This document shows, piece after piece, positions 22,406-32,087 of a stretch of 64,000 nucleotides of DNA (position 1 is the stretch's first letter; each line of letters opens with the position of its first letter). The position numbers were made by a program, and so were the translations under genes. The stretch covers positions 2,232,001 to 2,296,000 of the forward strand of contig OZ218959.1 of assembly GCA_965112735.1 (NCBI GenBank). Reading direction: 5' to 3'. The notes beneath the pieces are model-generated. The model was not told the origin of the DNA and did not search any database. It saw only the letters and a program-made list of their open reading frames with translations. This stretch comes from Phaeosaccion multiseriatum (taxonomy: Eukaryota; Ochrophyta, other classes).

Positions 22406-24998
22406 CATACATACATACATACATACATACATACATACATACATACATACACACAAGTCCAACAACTCCGAGAGAAGAGCTATCTATCCTCCTCCTCCTC
22501 CTCCTCCTGCTCCTCCTGCTCCTCCTCCTGCTCCTCCTGCTCCTTCTCCTCCTCCTCCTCCTCCTCCTCCTCCTCCTCCTCCTCCTCCTCCTCCTCCTCC
22601 TCCTCCTCCTCCTCCTCCTCCTCCTCCTCCTCCTCCTCCTCCTCCTCCTCCTCCTCCTCCTCCTCCTCCTCCTCCTCCTCCTCCTCCTCCTCCTCCTCCT
22701 CCTCCTCCTCCTCCTCCTCCTCCTCCTCCTCCTCCTCCTCCTCCTCCTCCTCCTCCTCCTCCTCCTCCTCCTCCTCCTCCTCCTCCTCCTGCTCCTCCTC
22801 CTCCTCCTCCTCCTCCTCCTCCTCCTCCTCCTCCTCCTCCTCCTCCTCCTGCTGCTCCTCCTCTCCTCCTCCTCCTCCTCCTCCTCCTCCTCCTCCTCCT
22901 CCTCCTCCTCCTCCTCCTCTCTTCCTCCTCCTCCTCCTCCTCCTCTAGCCCATGCATCCAAACTGTATGGGCTTACCTTCCCCCCCCGCTCTGTCCTCAC
23001 CTACCCCCCCGCCCGCTACCTTCAACACACGTCCCTCCCTCCCTCTCCTCCCCTCCCTCCATCCCTCTCTCCCTCCTCCTTCCCTCCTCAACCAACTCCC
23101 TTCCCCACACAGGGGCAGGAACACCCGCCCAGCGAGGCGGTGCCAGCAACCAAGACGAGTGCCACTCACCACCGTTCGACGGCCCCCTCGGGGCCCTCGC
23201 TCTCGCCAAACACCTCCCCGGCAGAGAGGAGCACCGTTACCAACAACAACAACAACAACAACAGCAGCAGCAGCAGCAGCATGGACAGTCTAGTATGGGC
23301 GTGCCCGTTCCCCCAGCGGGGCCAGCAATGGGGACTTGCCTGTCCTGCAAGGCGCCCATCGTACATCCGGATCGGATTGATCTTTGGCCGGGGAGTGCCA
23401 AGGGGGGGGGGTACCAAGTGTGGGCCACGAGTGCGAAGGTGAGGAGGGAGGGGAGGAGGAAGGGCGAGGGCGGAGAGAGAGAAGAGGCGAGGGAGGAAGA
23501 GCGAGGGGTGGAAAGAGAGGGGAGGGAGGGTGGGTGGGTGGGAGGGAGGGAGGGAGGGAGGGAGGGAGGGAGGGAGGGAGGGAGGGAGGGAGGGAGGGAG
23601 GGAGGGAGGGAGGGAGGGAGGGAGGGAGGGAGGGAGGGAGGGAGGGAGAGAGGGAGGGAGGGGGGGAGGGAGGGAGGGAGGGAGGGAGAGAGGAAGGGAG
23701 AGAGAGGGGGAGGGAGGGAGGGAGGGAGGGAGGAAGGGAGAGAGGGGGGAGGGAGGGAGGGAGGGAGGGAGGGAGGGAGGGAGGGGGGGAGCAAGTTTTG
23801 GTGGTAGAGGGAGCCTAGCGAGAAGAGCACACCTCCAAGGGAGGACCTTGCGGGGGGCACCGAGGGGCTTGGGCGTTGGCTCGTAGTGCGTTGGTGAAGC
23901 CCTGCTGCTGCCGTTGTATCACCAACCCCTACTCCTCCACCGCGCCGCCGCGAGGAGAGTGGGAGTGTCGGAGTGTTCAGTGGAGTCTCATCGTGCTCTC
24001 TTCACAACCACCCCCCTCCGCGTATTTCCTTCCTTCCTTCCTTCCTTCCCTCCCTCCCTCCCTCCCTCCCTCCCTCCCTCCCTCCCTCCCTCCCTCCCTC
24101 CCTCCCTCCCTCCCTCCCTCCCTCCCTCCCTCCCTCCCTCCCTCCCTCCCTCCCTCCCTCCCTCCCTCCCTCCCTCCCTCCCTCCCTCCCTCCCTCCCTC
24201 CCTCCCTCCCTCCCTCCCTCCCTCCCTCCCTCCCTCCCTCCCTCCCTCCCTCCCTCCCTCCCTCCCTCCCTCCCTCCCTCCCTCCCTCCCTCCCTCCCTC
24301 CCTCCCTCCCTCCCTCCCTCCCTCCCTCCCTCCCTCCCTCCCTCCCTCCCTCCCTCCCTCCCTCCCTCCCTCCCTCCCTCCCTCCCTCCCTCCCTCCCTC
24401 CCTCCCTCCCTCCCTCCCTCCCTCCCTCCCTCCCTCCCTCCCTCCCTCCCTCCCTCCCTCCCTCCCTCCCTCCCTCCCTCCCTCCCTCCCTCCCTCCCTC
24501 CCTCCCTCCCTCCCTCCCTCCCTCCCTCCCTCCCTCCCTCCCTCCCTCCCTCCCTCCCTCCCTCCCTCCCTCCCTCCCTCCCTCCCTCCCTCCCTCCCTC
24601 CCTCCCTCCCTCCCTCCCTCCCTCCCTCCCTCCCTCCCTACCTCCCTCCCTCCCTCCCTCCCTACCTCCCTCCCTCCCTCCCTCCCTCCCTCCCTCCCTC
24701 CCTCCCTCCCAACCCTCCCCCCACCAAGCAGGGCCCACCATTACGACCCTTACCCTCTGCAGAGAGCCTCTTACCAGAGCTTGAACCCTCTGGTGCCAAC
24801 GGCCGGCACATTATAGGCAGAGACGGAAACCTCTACCTTGCGGCAATGAGCCAGTTGAGCGGAGTGAACTTCTCCCCGAACAGCAGCAGCGGCCTTCTTG
24901 AGAGCACGAGTGTGCAGGAGCTGAAGGGTGCCAACATTCTAAGTCACAACCCACCGCCTGTGGAGCTACTGAACTCGCGACCGTCCACAGCGGGCTAA
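19882..24998 (+). CDS. Coiled-coil protein with a C-terminal CxxC motif; possibly QRICH2/DUF4795-like, 7 exons
   Basis: Exons that keep phase: 19882-20451, 20890-21069, 21252-21425, 21694-21925, 22179-22313, 23113-23438, 24732-24998, about 627 residues. Exons 1-5 are predicted helical coiled coil with repeated KADKKELERRL-type segments (for example TTKADRRELLELRQIILSL and LFNLLEEKADKKELERRL). Exon 6 has a Gln run of about thirteen residues, then GTCLSCKAPIVHPDR with a CxxC pair. Exon 7 ends with GRDGNLYLA and a Ser/Pro-rich tail. Helical KAD(K/R)-E segments followed by a CxSC motif resemble DUF4795 proteins such as QRICH2, which are linked to cilia and flagella. That match is from memory and tentative. 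A further small exon could hide in the long last intron, near 23807-23880. The product has no predicted membrane segment. Confidence 0.65.
21600..21692. repeat. Short CCATC tandem repeat before an acceptor
   Basis: Seven or so CCATC pentamers lie just upstream of the acceptor CCCGTCCCCAG at 21693. A related pentamer array lies at 29480-29980 in another gene. Confidence 0.8.
22484..22946. repeat. (TCC)n tract of about 460 bp
   Basis: Intron between coiled-coil gene exons 5 and 6. It is nearly pure TCC, with a few TGC variants at its two ends. A (CATA)n tract at 22367-22450 precedes it in the same intron. Confidence 0.97.
23520..23795. repeat. (GGGA)n tract
   Basis: About 270 bp of GGGA repeats at the 5' side of the last intron of the coiled-coil gene. 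It is the reverse complement motif of the CCCT tract 250 bp downstream, so the intron carries two long arms able to pair as an inverted repeat in RNA or DNA. Confidence 0.97.
24027..24711. repeat. (CCTT)n then (CCCT)n tract, about 590 bp without interruption
   Basis: CCTT repeats (24027-24048) change to CCCT repeats that run unbroken to 24639, then continue with two CCTA variants to about 24711. The acceptor AG used by the final exon of the coiled-coil gene follows at 24730-24731. The tract is by far the longest homogeneous repeat in the window. Confidence 0.98.
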
Positions 24999-25295
24999 AC
25001 TGAATTGAGGTTGGAGCATTTGGATCAACTGAATGCGTGAACTTTGAATCCACTGAATTAGGAGGAGCTGGAGGAGAAGTCGATTCAGATGCGTTCAAGC
25101 GCAATGCGGGCGCGCTTGGGTTAGCTTGTAGGTACTTGCCTTTTCTGTTGCTTAGTGTGTAGCTTAAACGTATCATCTCTTGTTACTCGTTAATTAAAAA
25201 TATATACTTCGGAGTAATAAATACGAATACTCTTTGCTTATGGATATATTCGCGTGGGTTGGGGCAGTGCAGCTTGCCGAGCCCATTAGCTGCCA

Positions 25296-25327
<32 letters not shown>

Positions 25328-25981
25328 CTGAGCCAGCTCTGAAATCCCTTCAGTTCACACCCCTGACTCTTGCCATTGCCCCCCGTGTGTCGCTCCACGA
25401 CGCACCCCCCCGTCAAGCAAAAACCCAGATGCATCACAAATGGCTGCGCTGCGCTGCTTCGTAAACGGTGAGGTGAGCCCTCTCGCCAGCCCAAAACCCT
25501 TCAACCCTCCTGTGCCCCCGTCCTCTATGGACCAGCTGCCATAGATGAGCTACAAGAGACCAGCAGCGGGCATGCCCGCATGGCATGAGTGGTACTGACT
25601 GGCCTTCCAGAGCTGTGCATCTTGAAGTACGATACTTGTACCATAGACGAGAAGCAAGGGGCAAGATCCGAAAGTCAGAATCCGAGAGGAATCCGAGAGG
25701 AATCCCTCCCATTAAAAGAGCTTCACCACCTCAAGCCCCTCGGGCAGCTGAGAGGGAGGTGTGGTCATCGAGCAAGTAAGCTCCGAAGCTGTTGGATGTA
25801 TACGTCCAGCTCGAGGCTGCGCCGAAGCCCCAAAGGACGGCACGGAGCGCGGAGCGTACTTGATGAAAGCAAAAGCCCGCAGCACACTCGCGCTCTTCAT
25901 CTTCCTCTTCCTCCTCCTGCTCTTGCTCCTGCTCCTCCTCCTCCTCCTCCTCCTGCTGCTGCTGCTGCTCCCTCATGCTGC
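24999..25981. other. Convergent intergenic region, no gene seen
   Basis: It lies between the stop of the coiled-coil gene and the stop of the ankyrin gene. It includes an AT-rich patch with TTAATTAAAAATATATA (25189-25206), plausibly near a polyadenylation region, and a short (CACG)n run at 25293-25327. A plus-strand frame near 25589-25740 is open but matches nothing I know and lacks splice or start support. A GGAG/CTGCTG run at 25905-25975 adjoins the ankyrin stop codon. Confidence 0.55.
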
Positions 25982-26920
25982 TCAGAGAAACATGACAATG
26001 CACCTGAAAGCGTCTTCATCGGGGAGGTAAGCCGTGAGAGCGAGGACAGACGCGGCCTCGCACTCGCCTTCACTTCCACTCTCCGCTCTTGCGACAGCCG
26101 TGCTAGCAGCAGTTGGTGCTACAGCATCGATGGCGCTCTCTTGCCAAGACGAGGTCCGTGGGCGTGAGAGCTGCTGCCTAGCACCCCCCCTCCCCTCTGC
26201 TGACTCCTCTACTGACGCTGCTACAGCTGCTACCGCGTCTCCTCCCCCCCCCGACGGAAGGTCAGGGTTGTCAGGGTTGGAAGCGAGAATGGGCGATGTG
26301 GTGGAAGCAGCAGCCACAGCAACTGAAGCAGCAGTGGTCCTGTGAATCGCCCGACGCAGGACGACAAGTAAGCCCCTCCGCTGCCATCTCTCTTCTCGCC
26401 GCAGTTCCTTCGCCCTCCCGAGCGCGAGCCGCACCGCATCTGCTGGCAGCTTCAGCCGAGCCACCAACTTGGCCCTGTGTACAGAGGATCCAATGACGTC
26501 ACATGGTAAAAGCTCGTTCGTGGTCCCGCCTTTGGCTCTCTCGTCCGCTCCGTGCCTCAGCAGGAGCTCCACAAGAGCTGGACGTACGAGACCGCACGCC
26601 TGATGCAGAGGTGTAAAGTTTGACGTAGAATTGCGGGCCATGGCGTCGGCTCCTCGCCTCAGCAGGACGGACACCAGTTTGGGGGAGTCTTTGCGTATTG
26701 CAGCTTCTAGTGGGCTTAGACAGCCTGCCTCCTCATCAACCTCTGCGTTGGGGTCTGCCCCGTGATTCAGCAGCTCTTTGACCACGCCCACATGATTGCG
26801 GGTGCACGCCAACGCCAGAGCTGAAAAGCCCCATCTATTGCGCGCATTGGGATCTCCCTCTTCTACCAAGTGCTTCACAAGACGGCAGTCTCCTGCCTCA
26901 GCAGCTTCGTGTAGATCCAT
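25982..26920 (-). CDS. Ankyrin-repeat protein, single exon
   Basis: A 312-residue protein encoded without introns, unusual here. Residues about 1-150 form four ankyrin repeats (MDLHEAAEAGDCRLVKHLVE, then GFSALALACTRNHVGVVKEL, LSPLEAAIRKDSPKLVSVLL and FTPLHQACGLVRPALVELLL). A basic helical segment follows near residues 165-205. Then comes an Ala/Ser/Thr-rich linker with no predicted fold, and a short hydrophobic end, YLPDEDAFRCIVMFL, reminiscent of the LPxDxFRxxxxFL tails of some ankyrin proteins. It is probably a protein-interaction adaptor; partner and process are unknown. The linker carries one copy of the 17-bp dispersed element (26109-26125), here encoding AVAPTA. A further 3' exon cannot be excluded, because a GT lies just before the last codons. 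Confidence 0.8.
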   Translation of the reverse strand: MDLHEAAEAGDCRLVKHLVEEGDPNARNRWGFSALALACTRNHVGVVKELLNHGADPNAEVDEEAGCLSPLEAAIRKDSPKLVSVLLRRGADAMARNSTSNFTPLHQACGLVRPALVELLLRHGADERAKGGTTNELLPCDVIGSSVHRAKLVARLKLPADAVRLALGRAKELRREERWQRRGLLVVLRRAIHRTTAASVAVAAASTTSPILASNPDNPDLPSGGGGDAVAAVAASVEESAEGRGGARQQLSRPRTSSWQESAIDAVAPTAASTAVARAESGSEGECEAASVLALTAYLPDEDAFRCIVMFL

Positions 26921-26996
26921 GTCTTGGGGGGCCCCCGTGGATCGACGTGGCAGCTGCTGCTGCTGCTGCTGTTGCTGCTGTTGCTGCTGCTACTGC

Positions 26997-27027
<31 letters not shown>

Positions 27028-27326
27028 ACTGCTGCTGCTGCTGCTGCTGCTGCCGCTGCTGCTGCTGCCGCTGCTGTTTTTATCTTTCGTGATTTTCTCA
27101 AAAAAGTGGCTCTCTTTGACATCGATCGCCCAACCAAGGAAAGGAAGTTCAACAACTGGAACGGAAACTGGATTTCCCAAAATCCGCCTTGCCATTCTCG
27201 ATCCCCAAGGAATGGTATTAATGCAAATAGAGGACACATAGGGTCAACGCGAGGCGGGAGAGAAGGGACTGCCGTGGGGGGGGGGGTCAGGAGGAGCAAG
27301 TGAGCTTGGGAGGGAGGTAGGCAAGG
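26921..27326. promoter_or_regulatory. Divergent upstream region with a TGC-repeat tract
   Basis: The region separates the ankyrin gene (start 26920, -) from the chromatin gene (start 27327, +). Positions 26950-27075 are mostly (TGC)n/(TGT)n triplets. The remainder, 27080-27326, is non-repetitive and likely holds both promoters. No TATA box or other recognisable motif is visible. Confidence 0.5.
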
Positions 27327-28716
27327 ATGCGGGAGCAGCGTTTCGAAGGAGAGGGGCAGGAGGAGGAGGAGGAGGAGGGAGACGAGGAGAACGGGGATGG
27401 GGGGCAGGAGGAGGAGGAGGAGGCACCCGTTGGAGAGGGGGTGAGCCGCGACGACGAGCACGTGGAGGGAGGAGAGGAGGATGATGGGGAGGAGGATGAG
27501 GAGGAGCAGGTGGGTGGGGGAGATGGAGATGATGAGGAGATGGACGAGGAGGAGGGCGATGAGGAGGAGGAGGTATCGGACGAGGGTGATGGGTATCTTC
27601 CAGCTGCAGTTGTTCTACCATCGACCGGCCATGAGAGCAGAAGTAGCAGAGACGAGAGCCCTGTGCAGGGACAAGAATATGCTGAAGACTCTGAGGGTGA
27701 CACCGAGAGCATGAGCAGCGAAGGGTTGCCCGTTGCGCAGGTTATCAGGTGAGGCGAGTGGTCGTTCCGTGTACGTTAGAGTCGAGCGTCTTTCCCAGCT
27801 CTTTTTCTTTGGAACCCCCCCCCCCTCTTTTCTGAGGCGCTCTCTCTTGCCCCCCTTGTTCGGGCTGTGCTCGCTCTCGCTCAGGTCCGGTGTGGAGGAG
27901 GAGGATGAGGAGGAAGAGGAGGAGGAGGAGGATGAGGATGACAGGGAAGATGAGGAAGAGGGGGAGGAGCAAGAGGATCAACAAGACGAAGGGGAGGAGG
28001 GGGGGGACAGCGCTGGCGACGACCTCGCGCAGCGCGTGGATGACGAAGATCAGCGCAGGGAGATGCAAGGGCAAGATGAAGACGAAGATGGAGCAGTCAG
28101 GAGCGGTGAAGACAGGGGCGATTGGGGAGTTTCGGCCGAGCAGCAGGAGGAGGAGGAGGATGGACGGGCAGCAGCAGGGGCGCCAAAGAAGAGGCAAAAG
28201 ACGGCCTTGGAGGGTGGGGAGGAGGCGAGCAGCAGCAGCATGCGAGGCAAGAAGAGGAAGGCAGCCGACGAGAGAGAGGGCGAGGGCGGGCAACAAGGGC
28301 CTGGTACATCTTCTGCTGCCTATGGTGGTGCTCCAGCCTCTGCCGCGGAGTCCGCCAAGAAGGTCAGGAAGGCTGCCGCGGAAGAATCGAAATCGGAATC
28401 GGAATCGGAATTGGCTCGAAGGGGCGGACCCGGGGGACGGCCGCATCATCTCACGCCTCTCGACACGGCCCTACCCCCGCCTGCTCGAGAAGGCCTTGGC
28501 ACTGGCACTGGCACAGGAGGAGGGAGGCGCTGGGCGTCGTCGTCGTCGCCGTCGCCTTCGTCGCGTTTCGGAGATGAGCACCCCTCCCACCAGCAGCAGC
28601 AGCACGACCCGACGCTGGCGACTACCGCTGGCACCAGGTGTGTTGTTTATGCCCCCAACACAACACCATGGAATTTTACTAGTGCCCCCTAGTTGTTGTC
28701 GTTGTTGTTGTTGTGG

Positions 28717-28759
<43 letters not shown>

Positions 28760-31134
28760 CGTTGTTGTTTGTTGTTGCGGTCTTGCTACACCGCTAAGCT
28801 TTTTTCACCTCGGAGGACCCAATCGCCTGTTCTCGTCTCCTTATGTGCCATCCATACCACACACCCTTACCCCCTCTCTCCCGCCCTCCCCCTCTCCCTC
28901 CATCTCTCCCTCCCTGTAATCCGACATGCAAACACACAACACACGCGCACACACACACACACGCACGCACGCCCTTCCAGTCCCTCCGTTGGCCCGAACG
29001 GTCGGATGAGGCCCAGTCCAGGAGAGATCCGAAGGGTGGCCAACGCCGCCAGGAACGCGCTCAATCGGAATTTGGCACACCGTTCCCTCCCCATGCGGTT
29101 GGGTACCGTGCTCCTGATCAGCTTGGGTACCCAATACGAGGAGGCACAAAGGACAGGAAGCCCGCAGGTCGACGACGGTGGCGAGAAGGACCATGGCGAT
29201 ACAGCAACAGGAGCTGGAGCTGGCTCTGTCACTGCCCCTCTGCATCACACGTAGGCAAAGTCCCCTTGCTTCTGGCTGTGGCCTGCCAGCTCGCTTTCCT
29301 TCCTTCCTTCCTTCCTTCCTTCCTTCCTCCCTTCCCCCCTTCCTTCCTTCCTTCCTTCCTCCCTTCCTCCCTTCCTCCCTTCCTCCCTCCCTTCCTTCCT
29401 TCCTTCCTTCCTCCCATAAGATGCTTACTCGTCTTTCCCCCCCTGCAAGCAAATGTGACCCCCCTAACGTCGATACCCCTCCGCCCCTCCCCTCGCCACA
29501 TCACACTCCCGTCCACTGCCACCCCCTCCCCTCACCCTCATCCCATCCACTGCCATCCCCTCGCCACACCACACTCCCGTCCACTGCCACCCCTCCCCTC
29601 CCCCTCATCCCATCCACTGCCATCCCATCCCATCCCCTCCCCTCACCCTCATCCCATCCACTGCCATCCCACACCATCCCCTCCCCTCCCCCTCATCCCA
29701 TCCACTGCCATCCCACCCCATCCCCTCCCCTCCCCCTCATCCCATCCACTGCCATCCCACCCCATCCCCTCCCCTCCCCCTCATCCCATCCACTGCCATC
29801 CCACCCCCTCCCCTCCCCTCCCCCTCATCCCATCCACTGCCATCCCACCCCATCCCCTCCCCTCCCCCTCATCCCATCCACTGCCATCCCATCCCATCCC
29901 CTCCCCTCCCCCTCATCCCATCCACTGCCATCCCACCCCCTCCCCTCCCCCTCATCCCATCCACTGCCATCCCACCGCAGCGCCTCGCACCTGTACCCAG
30001 TGGGTTTCAAGTGCAGCCGCCTAGAGGTGAGCAACTCCTTCCCTTCCGGGACTGGACAGACAAGTCTGAGCCTCACTGACTTACTTACGCTAATTTATTC
30101 TGTTGTGAACTTACTTACTTGATCACTCATCCCTCTTACCTAATAAACTGAAATTGTAGGTGGCGAGGCGCTTCGGATGCGTGGTGAACTGCGTGCTCAC
30201 CGTCTTGTCCGCGTTGAAGGCAGTGAAAGTGGGCCTCTATGGGGCAAGGCAGGCCATGGAGGAGACCTATGGCGTGAGTAGAAGGGGGAGGGGGAGGGGG
30301 AGGGGGAGGAGGGGCGCTCACTACGCACACATACTCACGTATACTTACTCACACACACAACACACTCACACGCACACGCACGCACACCTACACACGCGTA
30401 CTCGCACACATACACACCCAGGTGGGAGGCTTCATCGAACGAGACGTAGTGCTGTTTCAAATTGACGTGGAGGGGCTGGCCAAGGGGGAGCGATTCTTGG
30501 GTACCAACTTGGCCCAAGTGTGGGCAGATGTGCTGGAGTTCATCGGCGCCCAAATATATGACGAGGCTGGCAACCCGGGCGGACGACCACCGGCAATATC
30601 CTGGGGGAAGGAGTATTGGAAGGAGGGGAAGGGAGCCTGGATACGCGGCTTTTGTGGTGCCAAGAGGAGTGAGGGAGGGGAGAAGGAGAAGGGACAGAGT
30701 ACTGAAGGAGGAGAGGGCGGGCGCAAAGATCAAGAAGCAGAGGGAGGGGGAGGGGGAGGGGGAGGAGGAGGAGGGGGAGGAGGAGGAGGAGGTGGCGCAG
30801 AAGGTGGGGCAGTCGGTGTAGAGGGCCATGTGGAACAAGAGGAGGCAGCGGAGGAGGGAGAAAAGGTCGACCCGGAGCTCGAGTACCACGAGCAAAGGGG
30901 GCGAGGAGTGGGGCGCTGGGGCTGGGAGGGAGAGGATGAGGACTTTGGACAGGGACCGAGCCACAGGGAGGTCGAAGACGCCGATGAGGTATAGGACGCG
31001 GCGGCTGTACACGTGGGAGTAACGTAAAACACCACCCTGCTCTTACGTTCGTGAAAACCCCCCTTCCTTTTCCCATCCCCTGTCTCTCTCTCTCCATCTG
31101 TCTGTCTGTCTGTCTGTGTGCCTGTCTGTGTGCC

Positions 31135-31169
<35 letters not shown>

Positions 31170-32037
31170 ACAGTATGCGTTGCGGGCATCGCTGGCCAAG
31201 GTGCTTGAGAAGAGAGCCGCTCTCCGCAAACGCGTCACCAAGAACGCCGACGCGCTCTCGGTAAGCAAGAGACGGTGGTTAACCTCTCCACAGATGGTAC
31301 TAGATGGCGTAGCCATAGCAGAAGCGGCAGTAGTAGTAGCTGCTCTCGTACTGCAGCTCTCTTACTCATTCACATGAGCAAGGAGAGCCCTTTCCCCCCC
31401 TTCCCCCCTTCCCCCCTCTACCTCGACCCACTCCTGTCGGGTCCATGCACACGTGGCGTGTACGGATGCTCACTCACGCACCCACGCCCCTCCCCTCCCC
31501 TCCCCTTCCATCCCACAACCAGGCCACTGGTTATGAGTCTCGTCGCCCCCTTTTCTCCACCGTTGCGGTGGACCGGCACATCGCGATGGGACATCGCATC
31601 GCAGCAGCGAGAAGGGCGTGTGCCACCATCAACACCGTCACGCTCAGCGAGGAGGAGAAGACCGCACATGCTGCTCTTGGGGCAGACGCTCCTGTCATCC
31701 CGCCGGCTGAGTGGGTGGGGGTGGGCAACGGTATACGGCAGGGGCCGCTGAAGGTAAGGAGGGAGGGAGGGAGGGAGGGAGGGAGGGGAGGGAGGGATGG
31801 AGGGAGGGAGGGAGGGAGGGAGGGAGGGAGGGGAGGGAGGAAGGGAGGGAGGGAGGGAGGGAGGGAGGGAGGGGAGGGGAGGGGAGGGGAGGGAGGGGAG
31901 GGAGGGAGGGAGGGAGGGAGGGGAGGGAGGGGAGGGAGGGGAGGGAGGAGAGGGGGTTAGGGGCGGATGGAGGTCTAAAGGGTTTGTGATTGCCTGCCGT
32001 TGTTTGGCGTTTAATCCTCTCCCTTCCTCCCGGCCAC

Positions 32038-32087
<50 letters not shown>

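Noticed and set aside
22314-23807. 497-codon plus-strand frame with proline, serine or arginine runs
   Set aside because: Mostly the TCC triplet tract. Only its 23113-23438 part is a real exon, supported by splice sites and phase.
23914-24816. Open frames of 250-340 codons encoding SLPP repeats (+) or EGGR repeats (-)
   Set aside because: They are translations of the uninterrupted CCCT array, open in all frames because a 4-bp repeat without stops is read as a 4-residue cycle. The array is intronic in the phase-consistent gene model.
26947-27303. Plus-strand poly-Ala/Leu frame and minus-strand poly-Ser/Asn frame between the ankyrin and chromatin genes
   Set aside because: These are translations of a TGC/TGT triplet tract in a divergent promoter region. 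The non-repeat remainder (27090-27240) lacks a start and a family match.
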